From NCBI RefSeq assembly GCF_964340395.1, contig NC_135562.1, forward strand, positions 12,085,543 to 12,149,542: a stretch of 64,000 nt of DNA. The letters are read 5' to 3'. A program made the position numbers and the translations under genes. Under the pieces are notes generated by a model. The model was not told the origin of the DNA. It did no database searches and saw nothing but the letters and a program-made list of their open reading frames with translations. The DNA comes from Glandiceps talaboti. Taxonomy: Eukaryota; Hemichordata; Enteropneusta; Spengelidae. Below are positions 1 through 12,109 of this stretch, in pieces; the stretch's first letter is position 1; each line of letters begins with the position of its first letter.

Positions 1-1866
1 GGTCCTGTATTTTATTCCTTAATGCTTCTTCTTCATCATCATGGCCCCTTTTACAGATTATACAGAGTGAAAAACTACAAAAAGTAGGACATTCTACCAA
101 CATCATGATCTTATCAAATACATTTACTATGGTTTTCTGTATGTAATATAAACTTAACATTACTGATGAGAGTATGATATTGCCTTGCTTTAATTCATCT
201 GATAACATTGTAAGGTGAGGTAGAGTGGTATAGTGTAAAACTAATGTATCTATAACTCTAGTGGTTCTATGTTTATTCTGAAGTTTCAAGAAATGTGAAA
301 TACAATCAAAACTACAGTCTTTTGAAGTTATTCTGATCAGTGGGTAATTAACTGTTTGTGCAACTCTACTGTGAGAATCATGTCTTATATATACCAACAC
401 TGTTGGTATTGTTTGAAGGGCAATAGATGACAAACACTCTTCTTCCCAATGACATTCATACAAACAAAGTAAACAGATACCCCAATAGTATGATGATGCA
501 TCTTTCCCTCCCCTAAAGGTAGATTTGGAGTTACATGTCTTTTCAATGTTATTGCTAAATGCCTGAAAGAGATAACAAGCTCCTTTTTTCCCGACAAGCC
601 CAGCAAGAAATTGTATTACGGTCAAGTTCTTCTTTTTGCTGCTTAGAAGTTTCTCAAGATATTTGACATCACCATCTTCTAATACACAAGCAAGATGCAT
701 AGCTGAGAAATACTCAAGCCATGTCTTGTGATAGAAGAAGTAGAGTTTTTCTGTCTTTGTTCTTGATGGTCCATCATCTCTTACCAGCAAACCTAACTCT
801 AATGACATATCTGATGAAATATCTGCCTTGGTGAACATAGATTCACCTTTCATGTACAGATTCCATGCATCGGCAGCTAGCTTATCTCTTGCATTAATGA
901 CATCCTGTGGTAAGTTACCATCTTGTAATGCTATATTATTCTTAACACAGTATCTTTTAAGAATACAATCTAGTATCTCAGAGTAAAGGCCTGTTAATTT
1001 TGTGGGAAATGTGAATGCATTTTTATCCTGATTATCTTCCCACAGAATACACAAGAATGATACATGCAATGGATTGACCAAGAGGTCCTTTGTAAAAACC
1101 TCTTTGTTAACTTTCTTTTGTCTATTTATTTCCTCAATGAGCCTTTCACTAATGCTTTTGTCTTCAAATGTTTGAAAGTATTTATTCACATAGTCTGTCA
1201 TCCGCTTATCTGTGAATCCCTCGACAGTGAAATGTAAATCACAGTTACCTAGATACGTGTCACATTTGTGTGGTCTAGTAGTAACAATAGTTGTACACCA
1301 AACAAGTCTTTCACCCGAAATGAGGTCTGGGATTTCAGTTTGTTGTAATTCAGTTTCATTAATTTCGTCAAGACCATCAAGCAGAAACAAGATTGACTTC
1401 TCATTTTCGGAAATGAAGTCTTCAAGTGTTTTCTTGGAGACCTTTCTATCTTTGGGTATTAGCTGATTAAATACCTCATCTATAATGTTATCTTTTGTGA
1501 CATGCCTCATTTCTAGATAGAAAACTAGTTTATATTTGTCAAGTCTACCTTGAGCCCATTCATATGCTATCTTTCCACATAAAGTTGATTTACCTATAGC
1601 TGGTGCACCTTCTATACTGATACGATTTGTACTATCTGGTCCTTCTAGATCTGTAACATTTTCAAAGATTTTGTGGATATTTTCAAACACTTGACCAACT
1701 TGTAACTTGCCTCTTTTAGCACGTTTTACTTTTAGCTGTGTGTAAACTTCTTCCAAGTTCAGGTTACACCTTTCATTCCATGGAATTGGTTTGTGGTTCC
1801 TGAAGTGTTTTATGTATGTTTTCTGCAGCAATGGAATTAACACAGTCTCAACTGCCGACAACTTGT
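1..1866 (-). CDS. NACHT ATPase exon of gene 1 (partial, continues off left edge)
   Basis: A single reading frame stays open for 621 codons from a splice acceptor (CAG before 1866) to the window edge, so the exon is partial at its 3' end. It enters in phase 1 with no ATG of its own; the first residues read KLSAVETVLIPLLQKTY. NACHT landmarks in order are Walker A GAPAIGKST (about 1609-1583), Walker B ILFLLDGLDEI (near 1390), the sensor-like TTRPHKC (near 1270) and the HD2-type block FFYHKTWLEYF (near 720). It is clearly paralogous to the exon at 27667-30452. NACHT domains are STAND-class NTPases that oligomerise on activation. I infer a cytosolic sensor or scaffold. No frameshift was seen. Confidence 0.88.
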
Positions 1867-2008
1867 CTGAAAAAATAAAGTATGAAAAATTCCCCATTAT
1901 TTTGTTTTGTTTCATCAGTGATTCACAATATTAGACTAGTGATTGATAAATCAAATTTGATAAAACTAGACTGGGATGTATGTTGTAATTAAAGTTTTAG
2001 AAAATATC

Positions 2009-3423
2009 GCCAATGGCATTGTAGCACAACTGTACAGTTTTAAAAAATGCTAACATGCGAACAATAAGTGTTCATTTGGTGAATGACTATCCAGTTGCCT
2101 ATCCAACCATGTTGCTATCTTTACGATATATGTGATCATTTGGCTGTTGCTATGGATGTGGTCTTGTTGCTAGGCATATTTACATACATTTTTTGAATGT
2201 TTATTCAATTGTCTATTAATCTCCATTGTTATCTTCACAATATATGTGATCATTTGGCTGTTGCTATGGGCGTGGTCTTGTTGCTAGGCACACTTGCATA
2301 CATTTTTTGAATGTTTATTCATTTGTCTTCTATTGCTGTTGTTATCTTTGCAATATATGTGATTATTTGGCTGTTGCTATGGGCGTGGTCTTGTTGCTAG
2401 TCATATTTACATACATCTTTTTGAATGTTTATTCAATTGTCTATTAATCCCCTTTGTTATCTTTGCAATATATGTGATCATTTGGCTGTTGCTATGGGCG
2501 TGGTCTTGTTGCTAGGCACATTTGCATACATTTTTTGAATGTTTATTCATTTGTCTTTCTATTCCTGTTGTAATCTTTGCAATATACATGATTATTTGGC
2601 TGTTGATATGGGCGTGGTCTTGTTGCTAGGCAAATTTACATACATTTTTTGAACGTTTATTCAATTGTCTATTAATCCCTGTTATCTTTGTGAAATACAC
2701 GACTGTTTGGCTGTTGCTATGGGTGTGGGCATGGTTGCTACGGTATTTGCATACATTTTTTGAATGTTTATTCATTTGCCTACCATATGATGTTGTTATT
2801 TGACCAAAATATACTGCCATTTGGTTGTTGCTAAGGGCGTGGTCATGGTTGCTAGGGCCAATTTTGTCAAAATGTTTTGAAGAATAACATGCAGAAACAT
2901 CTCACCAAGTTTCAGACTCGGTGACCAAGTACTTTTTGAGATATAAGTTTTTGACCAAAAATGAACATTTTTACACCTAATTTGCATATCAACTCATGGA
3001 ATCATGGTATGCTTAATATTTCTTTGTCCATACATCCCTAGATACATTCCCATTAAATTTCAGCCCAATCTGCTCAGTAGTTTTGGAATTATAGATTTTT
3101 AACCAAAAAGACACATTTTTAGCCCTAATTTGCATATCACTGATGGAATCATCCCGTCATGGACAAATCTTACTTTACATCCCCTTAAGAATGTTCCCAC
3201 CAAATTTCACACCAATCTGCCCAGTAGTTTCTGAGTTTAAGTTTTTTGACCAAAAATCACATTTTTTGACCCAAATCACACACATCTGTGATGCGATCAT
3301 TTTGATTTGAACAATTTCCCAACTAGACACCCAAGGTAATGGACCCACCAAATATCATGGCAATCGGTTCAGCAGTTTTTGAATTTAAGTTGTTTACACA
3401 CACATACACACACACACACACAC

Positions 3424-3465
<42 letters not shown>

Positions 3466-3513
3466 GCCGGGCGATCCCTATAGCACTACTGAACCTCAGT
3501 TCAGTTGTGCTAA
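2009..3513 (+). mobile_element. Helitron-like non-autonomous repeat, copy 1
   Basis: This is a full-length copy of a family repeated through both genes' introns. It begins near GCCAATGGCATTGTAGCAC. It continues with several ~120 bp tandem units (core TTTGGCTGTTGCTATGGGCG), then ~100 bp units (core CTAATTTGCATATCACTGAT), then (AC)n(AGAC)n. It ends ACTGAAC-CTCA-GTTCAGT-TGTG-CTAA. A short hairpin just before CTAA fits a Helitron 3' end (CTRR). The 5' TAGCACAACTG is the reverse complement of the 3' CAGTTGTGCTA. It has no coding capacity. Confidence 0.6.
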
Positions 3514-4481
3514 AAAACATAGGCAGTTGCTTGTGAAACATGATCTAATCTAGTGCTCATTACGATGGATGAGTAATAAAAAACCCAAAAGAATGGGTAA
3601 AGGTTTGTTGTTTTATACAAGGAAGTGATTTGTAAACAAATTAGATAAATGTAGTAATCACTTTGTCATATAATGTCTGTACTTACAATCGGTACCTTCC
3701 TGTATATTGACACATCACCATGCATAATAAGTAGTTCGATGAGTTGACTTGCGATTACAAGTGATTAGTTGTGTTTATAAATGAACAAACATATTGCAAT
3801 TTTATTTTTTGCATTAAATGAACTACAAAAAAGAAATTAGACTATGGTGACAGGATGACCCCCCCCCCCTCTAAAACCGAAAAAGGCTGACTCCCCCTAT
3901 CACCTAATCTAAAACATAGTGACACCCCCCCCCCCCTATATTATATTTACATGATCATATAACCATTTCGATTCAAGCTCAGGGTCATAGTCAGAATTCA
4001 AGGTCACCGCAATATTTTAACCCATTTAAGTTGCAAAATTAACAGGGGTTATAGAAACACTAACAGTTCTTTTCACTAGCTACCACCAAGACATAATGTG
4101 TAAACCTGCAAATCGGCCTAAAATAGCAAAATAGATAGTCTTTCAGAAAATTTGTAGCAAAAGCATATTTTAATTTGGCTCTGCTTCCTAACAAAATTCT
4201 GAACCACTATCCTATCAGGTCCCTAATTACACAGCTGGGTTGCACAGTAATGGTTCTAACTTTTCCTGTGGACTTCAGCCATTCAGAAACAAATGGTGTT
4301 ATGTTCAAACTTACAACTTTCATATTCCAAGCCAGTCAATCTTACCATTTTACCATCTATGATTGAAAGGACTTTTCCAAATGGGTAGGATCATACACCT
4401 TGATAACTTTAATTTAATTTAGTAATGTCAGTCCCAGACTTCAAAAAATTACAACTGATGATGTAGAATGAACTTTTTTAC
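3514..4481. other. Intron remainder of gene 1
   Basis: Non-coding intron sequence. It has two cytosine runs (about 3859-3870 and 3925-3938), each followed by CT-rich text, and no recognised exon or element. Confidence 0.5.
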
Positions 4482-4700
4482 CTTGATTAGATCGAAGTCC
4501 TGTATCTCTCTTTAAAAATTCCTGTACAAGTTGTTTACGTCCAACTTTACCCAACAATTCCTCTAGTAGTGTTGTATCAGATTCACTAATAAGGCCCCTG
4601 TCAGACAGAGTTTTGAATAATTCATACGGAGCTTTGATTTTCTCTGAAGTAGCCCTTGGCACTCTCTTCTCACAGTAACTTTTCATCTTTGCAAGTTCAT
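4482..4700 (-). CDS. Gene 1 exon 6: second half of death-effector domain A
   Basis: A 219 bp exon in phase 1-1, between acceptor CTCAG (4701-4705) and donor GTAAAA (4481-4476). It supplies helices of a DED fold. Recognisable blocks are ELAKMKSYCEKRVP, a PYELFKTLSDRGLIS segment, then SDTTLLEELLGKVGRKQLV. The last block matches the C-terminal DED helices, where the family usually has R-x-D-L; here it reads RKQL. It completes the DED begun in exon 5. DEDs mediate homotypic contacts with caspase-8/FADD-type partners; the partner here is unknown. The paralogous exon is 31193-31393. Confidence 0.8.
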
Positions 4701-5448
4701 CTGAGAAAAAATATTATTATGGAAAATGTCACACTTCATATAATTGTTGTCAAGAAACATACAATGTATGTAAAGTCTCCAGTGTTAGCTACAGTGCTAA
4801 CTATTTTTCATTTCCTCTCCTTTCCTTCCTTTCCTTGTCCTCCTACCCCTCCCTTCACTTCCCTTCCTTCCATACCTTCACCTTCCTTTCCTTTCCTTTT
4901 CCTTCCGTCCCTTTCCTCCCTTCCCTTCCTTTTCATCCTTTCCTTTCCTTACTTTCCTTTACTTTCTTTTCCTTCCATTCCTTTCATTCCTTAATTTTTC
5001 TTCTTGCAAATTCAATATGTAATGATGCTGTTTGATGTGAAATGTGCATTTTATGTTACTCGACTTAACTAAACCATACTTTGATCAATTTACCAACCTT
5101 ACCCCTTTAATGCCCTACACCTATATTTAGGGTGTAATTACAGAAATCAAGTCATTAAAGGTCAAAGTTCATATTGGATTAGCATGACAGAATCGAATTG
5201 AATGACCAAGTAAATAAATTCATTGTCATCATCAAAAGTATGAGCAACAAGACACAAATATGTAAATTAAAATGAAACTATCACGTCAATGCAAAACAGA
5301 AGATACTCCCATTTGTGTATTTTTAATAACAAAATAAGCCAGAAATGTTAAAAATGAAAACACTATCTCTAACAACCTGTTCCCTGTCCTCCATCCTCTT
5401 CACATACATTTGCTGTTATTTATGTTTCCTGAATAATTATACACTCAC
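4701..5448. other. Intron splitting DED A in gene 1; pyrimidine tract and duplicated sequence
   Basis: Contains a (TTCC)n-rich pyrimidine tract (about 4808-4995). The following stretch (5010-5395) is almost base-for-base the same as 31690-32083 in gene 2, with only scattered substitutions. This shows the two genes share a recent duplication or gene conversion here. Confidence 0.7.
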
Positions 5449-5607
5449 CTTCTGTGATTTCATTCGACAAGTCCACCAGACGTTCCGTGAATTGATCAAA
5501 CTTCGCCTTTTCTTGTCCAGGTTCCCCTTCATTTCCAGCACTACCATGTGCTCCTTTGCCTGCCATCTTGGACATCAATGTATCTGTATCTGTATCTCTA
5601 TCTGTAT
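5449..5607 (-). CDS. Gene 1 exon 5: first half of death-effector domain A
   Basis: The donor is G|GTGAGT at 5449/5448 (phase 1). The coding core is KFDQFTERLVDLSNEITE, the first DED helices. Two starts are possible. An ATG at 5575 (MSKMAGKG) matches the start of gene 1 exon 1 and would make this an alternative first exon (127 bp). Alternatively, an acceptor CAG at 5608-5610 inside a GATACA-repeat tract gives a 159 bp phase 1-1 exon that joins exon 4 in frame and adds residues TDRDTDTDTL. The sequence cannot say which is used. Confidence 0.72.
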
Positions 5608-5743
5608 CTGTATTGTAGATGTACAAGCACCAATACTGGTTGTCACATACATATTTTGTACAAAGACTATTGTTCTCATTATAACTATTCACTTAGTACA
5701 TTTACTTAATTAAGTCTTGTGAAGAAGTTACAAGCTGTCTTAC

Positions 5744-5881
5744 CTTCACTTTGGTGGCTTGGACTGGATGGTATTTGTCCAGTAATATCAGATATATGTT
5801 GAGGTCCAGTTGGCTGGAAATTAGTCTGTGTTGAACTCTTAGAACCTTCTGGTCTGTCAGATGTGTTATTTGGTATCTCTC
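5744..5881 (-). CDS. Gene 1 exon 4: short low-complexity linker
   Basis: A 138 bp phase 1-1 exon between acceptor TAG (5882-5884) and donor GTAAGA (5743-5738). It encodes 46 residues rich in Ser, Thr, Pro, Gln and Gly (for example EIPNNTSDRPEGSKSS) with no recognised domain. Both splice sites match consensus and keep the frame between the long linker and DED A, which is the reason for calling it an exon. Confidence 0.65.
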
Positions 5882-5989
5882 CTACATGAACATAGATAAC
5901 ATAGAAATGTAATTTTGAAAACATGGAAATTAAAGTAATGAATCAAACAGCATCGGTACACCAAAATAACTTATTTTTGCAATACATAC

Positions 5990-6092
5990 CTCTCACAAGA
6001 TAATCCTGTACCATTGATTGCTGTGGAATGGGTGAACGTCCTTGCAGTACATTAGGTTGATATCCAGTAGTTGATGGATGATGAGAATAGCT

Positions 6093-6127
<35 letters not shown>

Positions 6128-7621
6128 GACGTACTAAGAAGTGTGGGGTAATCACTTGTGATGTACTATGTCCATGTGAACCACTTGAAAAATGACCTGC
6201 ATCTTGACCTTGGTGAGAACCATGACTCTCAATGTGTGGTATCTGACCAACTGAACTCTGTACTGTATCACATGGTTGGCGTATGACTGTTTTTTGGTGA
6301 GACTGATATTCTTGTCGTGGTGTGTGATGGGATGATGTGTGAACTGCACTGCTGGATGGACTGCTAAAAGGTGGCACCTGGTACAACTGATTCCCAAATT
6401 GCTTTGGATTACCTGAAGATGGCACTTTGTATGAATGACTGTACTGTGGTGGTAGTTGGTGCTGGGGGACTGATGTATGGTGGTGGTGAGCTGCTGGTTG
6501 ATGTCTCTGTGCATGTGGAAGATACCCTGAAAATAATGTTTGGTTATCATGAACCGATGGTATTTGATGTGAGATAATTGATGTAGTTTGGCAAACTACA
6601 GGTCGATGTCCTTGTACATCTTGAAATGAATGTGCTGAAGGGGATGATTGGTAAGAATACCCTATACTTTGTGATAGTTCTTGGTTTGATGGCACAGTGA
6701 CTGTATCATGCCAAATATTAGGCCCATAGCTTCTAGATGGCACTGGGTAAGACTGGCTCCCATGTAGAGATGTGTGACTGCCTGATATTGGCACTGTATG
6801 AAAATCAGTATGAGATGGGTGGCTTGAAACTGGCACCCAATAGGAGTGATTCTCAGATTGTGTTTGCTGTGATTGCAATTGATGCCTGAACATTGATGTC
6901 TGTTGGCAAGCTGCTGGTCTTTGTAAATGTTGGCCATGGAATGGATACTGTGTATATGATAATTGGTAAGTAGGACTATTGGTTGGTATGGGGTATTGGA
7001 TGACTGATGTAGTTTGACAAACTGCTGGTCTTAGTGGACTTTGAAATGAATGCCCTGAAGGTGATGCTTGGTAAGTATAATCCTGACTTCGCTGTATTGG
7101 TAATTCCTGGTTTGATGGTATTGTATTGTATGCAATATTAGATGAAGGGCCTATAACTGGAGTTTGATAAGAATGACTTTCCTGTAGAGGTGTGTGACTA
7201 AATGATGTTGGAACTGTATGATGGACATCATGAGAGTGATGGTCTATAGGTGGCCCAGTTTGTGGTGTTTGACTAACTGAAGTCTGTACTGTATGTCCAT
7301 GTTCAGTATTATATGGATACACTGTAGATGGCTCTTGGTGAAAATGAATATGTTGTGTTGGCATTGGTTGTTTATCCTGACTCATTGATGTATGGTCGGT
7401 AGTTACAGGAACTTGCAGAGTGTGAAGTGTATATTCCTGAGATGGCACTGGATGAACTTGATTCTGAGGTGTTTGTATTTGTTGAACTGAAGTCTGTATA
7501 GTATTATCACCATGTACACCATGATATGGATGGACTGAAGTTGAGGGTGTTTGAATGAAGTTTCCTTGTCTATAAGTGCCAGTAGATTGAGCACTTGTAA
7601 CTCCTGGTTCTTCAAATTGAC
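5990..7621 (-). CDS. Gene 1 exon 3: 544-residue Gln/His/Ser/Pro/Tyr-rich linker
   Basis: One uninterrupted 1632 bp phase 1-1 exon, acceptor TTTTCAG at 7622-7628 and donor G|GTATGT at 5990/5989. The product has no folded domain that I recognise. It consists of degenerate repeats of blocks such as HTVQTSV, QTTS, SYQVP and HSF, rich in Q, H, S, T, P and Y and poor in charge. It contains Q12, encoded by (CAA)12 at 6093-6128. The length of the open frame and the two in-phase splice sites make it a real exon. Such prion-like composition often belongs to flexible or condensing regions; that function is inference. It would sit between the two DEDs. Gene 2 has no equivalent. Confidence 0.75.
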
Positions 7622-7987
7622 CTGAAAAGTAGGACACAAAGACTTATGGTAAATGATACAACTTTTATTTGGATAGTTGATTCATTGCTTTATACCTTAA
7701 TAATAGTATTCTCATTGCATTGAAATTGGAGATGATCTCACATGTCTGATAAAGTTACATCATTTATGTCATAAAACTATGACTGCATATGCTCTCACTA
7801 TATTAATATATCCTGTGGTAGGATCACATCACATATTCTATAATACTACAGTTCTGTTCTGTAACTGTCATCACTGTGGAAAGGTCAATATTCAAGTACA
7901 ATCAGACATGTCGTCATATATAAATGTTTTGGTTTGTAAGATCTGGAGCTGTCAGAGTACATGATGGGGAAATGTTCATAAATTTAC
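7622..7987. other. Intron of gene 1
   Basis: Non-coding. From about 7735 on it is closely similar to gene 2 sequence at 32085-32350, marking one end of the duplicated DED-B block. Confidence 0.6.
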
Positions 7988-8200
7988 CTTGATTAGATCT
8001 TGTCTCTTTCTGTAGATATTTCTGTACAAGATGCTGTCGTCCAACTCCACACAACAGTGTCTCTAACAGCGTTGTATTAGATTCACTAATATGCATCATA
8101 TCATACAGCTTTGTGAATAAATTACCAGGAATTTTCATCCTGTCTAAAGCCCCCCTTGGCACTTTTTCTTCGCAGAGGATTTTCATTTCTTCAAATTCAG
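7988..8200 (-). CDS. Gene 1 exon 2: second half of death-effector domain B
   Basis: A 213 bp phase 1-1 exon (acceptor TTACAG at 8201-8206, donor GTAAAT at 7987-7982). It encodes EFEEMKILCEEKVP, then GNLFTKLYDMMHIS, then SNTTLLETLLCGVGRQHLV, the later helices of a DED. The usual R-x-D-L is R-x-H-L here. It completes the DED begun in exon 1. The gene 2 counterpart (32361-32573) differs at only a few residues. Confidence 0.82.
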
Positions 8201-8410
8201 CTGTAAGATAATATTTGAGAGACAATTAAACATAGAGCGTTGTGATTCTCCAGAGAATTGTGAACCAGTCAGTCTCTGTTAACATAACAAATTTCCTAGC
8301 AGTGACGATTTACCTTATTTATGTACATAAATCTTCATTGACTGCCATTTATAAACAAGAATTCAGTATGGCACCGGTTGGTTATGTGATAGATCATAAA
8401 AGTTATTTAA

Positions 8411-8552
8411 GCAATAAACCCACCCCTGGGAATGGTATACCACTCGGTTTTGACCAGTGACTGAAATATATGCACGAGCGATAGCAAGTGCATATATTGA
8501 GTTCACTGGTCAAAACCGAGTGGGATACCATTCCCAGGGGTGGGTTTATCGC
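8411..8552. repeat. Foldback (hairpin) element in intron 1 of gene 1
   Basis: Two ~50 bp arms (AATAAACCCACCCCTGGGAA... and its reverse complement) flank a loop that is itself palindromic (TATATGCACGAGCGATAGC / AAGTGCATATA). A truncated version lies at the matching place in gene 2 (32800-32926). The rest of the intron (8201-8905) shows nothing else. Confidence 0.8.
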
Positions 8553-8905
8553 TATTATATTATACCAGTATATTGAAAATATCGGAAACATGATAAGACG
8601 CAATGTTTTCTGGTTTCATTTGCGCCCCCATCCCTGCACGAACTGCAACGTTTGTAGACGAACAGTGAACATCAAAATTTGGATGCGTGTTAACTGTGCA
8701 TTATTGCTCATTTTAGACGCGCTAGTTTGATGTCTAGACCAATCAGATCGCTCGATTTGCACCATCAATATACTGGTATAATATAATCTACAATTTACAT
8801 CCATACAGTGATTTAATCAATAAGACCCTAAAGACACTGTCTGATTTATTACAAATAACACACATTATCATAATGCTTGTTTCTTCACCTTTATTGAATA
8901 CTCAC

Positions 8906-9032
8906 CATCTGTGATTTCTCGTGACAGTGCTACGAGGAGTTCCGTGAATGGATCAAACTTCAGCCGTTTATGTTCAGGTTCCCTTCCATTGTCAGCATCA
9001 CCACTTACTCCTTGGCCTGCCATCTTGGACAT
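8906..9032 (-). CDS. Gene 1 exon 1: start codon and first half of death-effector domain B
   Basis: The 127 bp coding part of a first exon. The ATG at 9032-9030 (MSKMAGQG) or the second ATG at 9023 lies in a strong context (AAGATGGCAGG). An in-frame TAG lies two codons upstream. It ends at donor G|GTGAG (8906/8905) in phase 1. After a short polar leader it encodes FDPFTELLVALSREITD, the first DED helices, continued in exon 2. The near-identical exon at 33260-33386 is its gene 2 copy. Confidence 0.8.
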
Positions 9033-9794
9033 CAAAGTCTACTACTGAAGTCAAGGTTCTGTGAACATAGATAGAGAAGGGAGACACATTGAAAAACGTA
9101 TAAATGAGTACTCAAAGCTACTTCCAAAACTATTAACTTCGTGCTAACTATCTGCCACCTGTAAATTGGTTGACTGACGGTAGTTAATTTGATGGTCCAA
9201 AGAATTTTGTCTCATTTGTAAATTAAAGTTTGCTACAAAGCACAAAATAATTTAAGTGTTTTCAATTTTGTTAAAACTACTAGATTTGAACAAGAAGGCC
9301 TATTATATACAAAGTCAGATGTAGGAAGAAGGGTGTCATTATTGGAACAACAAAAATTGAAAACAAACGACACTGACTGACTGACTGACTGAATGAATGA
9401 ATGAATGAATGAATGAATGAAATGGAGGTAAATAAAGAAATACAGCTGCATTCATTACATCAGATTATGATCAGATTGAAAGAGATGCTACGACTCAAAA
9501 CATCACTTATATAAGCAACAGACTATTAAAGCAACTGATTTGACGTTACACGTATGTTAAAATATATACATATAAATGTTTTGTTAAATAATAAAATCTG
9601 CTATATTGAGGACAAATCAATTTCTTTATGGTTAGTGTAACCCTCTTTGCCCGCTCAAAAGTTACATGCAAGAAAACATTCTGTCAGGGATACCCAAATA
9701 ACCCTACCTATTTTGTCTGTTACAGGTGGTTAAACAGGGAGCGATAAACATAATCTGAAAGATTATACATGTATTTCTGTTATCGGAGAGTCTA
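9033..9794. other. 5' flank of gene 1
   Basis: Presumed 5' untranslated and promoter region of gene 1. No confident TATA box. A (TGAC)n(TGAA)n microsatellite lies at about 9370-9421. Confidence 0.4.
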
Positions 9795-10290
9795 ATACCA
9801 CTAGCTGATCCTCACTGGAACGGCTAGTGCCACCACCCGTGCTATTTCTCATCGCTAAACATTTGCCAACAAATAATTATAAATCACACAGAACTCCTCC
9901 AATGCTTTCATAGATACCTTTTAAATGCAAACTAATTATATCAATTCTCGTGCAGTGCACAACCACTCAGAAATGTACCAATGTCATGCACACACACAAT
10001 AATGCTGACACTTGTGACACCGGTCCACCACTACGGAGACCTTTTTGAGAGGTTGTGCACTGCATGAGAAATTAAATAATAGCCTTCCATATGGTGTTTT
10101 AAGGTAAAATGGAAGCATTTGCAGAGTTTTGTGTGATTTATTTGTTGGGCAGTGTTCAGCAACGAGAAATATCGTGGCCCGGGGTATAGTGGGTGATGGC
10201 ACTAGCTGTTTCAGAGATAAATGCTAGTGCCACTGCGGTGGTAGTAGTCTCTCCAGTGAGGGCTGGCTGCTGATACCGGGGTGGTACTAG
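9795..10290. repeat. Inverted-repeat (foldback-type) element
   Basis: Arms of about 190-220 bp at 9795-9980 and 10045-10290 are imperfect reverse complements. Matching blocks include CTAGTGCCACC, AACAAATAA, TGCAGTGCACAACC and CCTCACTGGA. No coding content. Confidence 0.65.
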
Positions 10291-10508
10291 ACTCGGCCTT
10301 CTGTTAATGTTATATGTACTAAAATAGAGTTGAAATATAATTTCAGAGTAGCTGTGCAATTTTTATGGCATATATCGGGAGATGTCCTATTTGAATAAGT
10401 GCACACTGTCAGCCGGCACTTGACTGGATTCGCAAGGCAAACTATCCTAGCGGGTCGCTCAATCAAGTCCACCCAGTGTCCAACCGAAAGTGTCTACTAA
10501 ATTCCAAC

Positions 10509-11567
10509 ACTGGTGGCGCTCTTCTAGTGTAGTTACACTGACTGTCGTTCAACTTGCCACTCTGCTCTGTCAATCCTAGTCCCTACAGTTCAAGAGTTGG
10601 GACGCGTTCCGATTGTTATACAGTTCTCAGGAACTCAATGCAAGTAGTTCACTTAAACTCTCCACAACGAATCAATACTGGATTGTACTGGGTAACATAG
10701 AATCTAAACACAATGTTATGATGTGATCTTCACCAGGCTTGCAAATGCAATCACATTCACAGAGCTTGGACTTCAGATGAATACACGGTAACAAATTAAA
10801 CATACCAGGATCACGTCAATGTAAATCAAATATGAGATTCCATATATTATGGTCCACGACGATTTATCATAGTAAGATGGACTTACTAAATGAACTTAGT
10901 CTGTACGCTTATAAGTTATAAATGGTTCATGCTGACGTGTGATCTGCCGGCGGTGACTAACACAATGTTCACGCAATCAGAAACAGATCGTAGCTGCGTT
11001 CGTTTGTCTTCCAGTTAAACATCGGACGACAAAAACACAAAAACATAACAGCAGAAAACCCCCTCAAAATCACAGCAAACGCTACAATTTATTGCAGCTA
11101 AAACAGATCGATGCTTAGGCTGGTCTTGACCCGGGGTCTTGACTCTCAAATCAAGTTCAAACTTACTCTGGAAAGCAGGCAATCCTTCCAAGTCGTTCTG
11201 AATGTCAGGGTTCTGGTGATCTTATACCGTAATTGTTTCAAATTACTGCAGCACGCAGTTTCTGTTCAGGAATATCTCTCCCTTTAGATTACCTCGTGTG
11301 TTTCTATCAGATCACACCGGAAGTAACAGTGGATCAATACACCTAACTAAAACTTTCCAACAGGAACCTGAAAGCTGTTGTCACAATAAAATATCAACTT
11401 CATTCTCTGTCAAATCACTGCACAGACAGTAACAAATAAATGCCTAAGAATATTGAGGCTTTCAGAACAGTATAAACCCATATACCTGTAGGAACTACAT
11501 TAAACAGCACTAAATAAGTGTTAGAAGTCCTGCAAGCCCCGACTCATGTACAGCGCCCTCTATGACA
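10509..11567. mobile_element. Putative non-autonomous DNA element with GGCGCT ends
   Basis: The left end reads ACTGGTGGCGCTCTTCTAGT and the right end ACAGCGCCCTCTATG. The same pair of ends brackets a shorter unrelated core at 22382-22641. Shared ends with different interiors suggest a transposon family. No coding capacity and no clear target duplication was found. Confidence 0.4.
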
Positions 11568-11639
11568 GAAATAAAACACTATGACAAGCGTCTGCTATGA
11601 TCATGATAAACAGTACTTACGCTGGGATCAGAATTTACG

Positions 11640-12016
<377 letters not shown>

Positions 12017-12109
12017 GACCCCAGCCTAACTATATTGTATAGAAAACAAAACTATATGACCAGTGTTTTGGGGCACATGTACATTAGCATAACATTTGAT
12101 TATATTATA

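Larger units (their letters stand above)
1..9032 (-). other. Gene 1 model: DED - Q/H-rich linker - DED - NACHT (3' part off window)
   Basis: Seven coding exons can be joined on the minus strand: 9032-8906, 8200-7988, 7621-5990, 5881-5744, 5607 (or 5575)-5449, 4700-4482 and 1866-1. Every internal boundary has a GT donor and AG acceptor in phase 1, so the frame is kept throughout. The first exon has an in-frame TAG two codons before its ATG, so it is a true start exon. The predicted protein resembles NLR/STAND immune sensors with N-terminal DED adaptor domains. It could also be two transcription units, because exon 5 has its own good start codon. Seen: frames and splice sites. Inferred: that all exons belong to one mRNA. 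Confidence 0.65.

Noticed and set aside
385-606. 73-codon minus frame beside the NACHT exon
   Set aside because: A shadow frame; the real NACHT frame is open through this segment in another phase.
3323-3541. Thr/His and Cys/Val-rich frames, also at 40167, 49048 and 51340
   Set aside because: Translations of the (AC)n(AGAC)n tails of the Helitron-like repeats.
6152-6937. Secondary His/Gln/Leu-rich minus frames
   Set aside because: Out-of-frame readings of the repetitive linker exon of gene 1.
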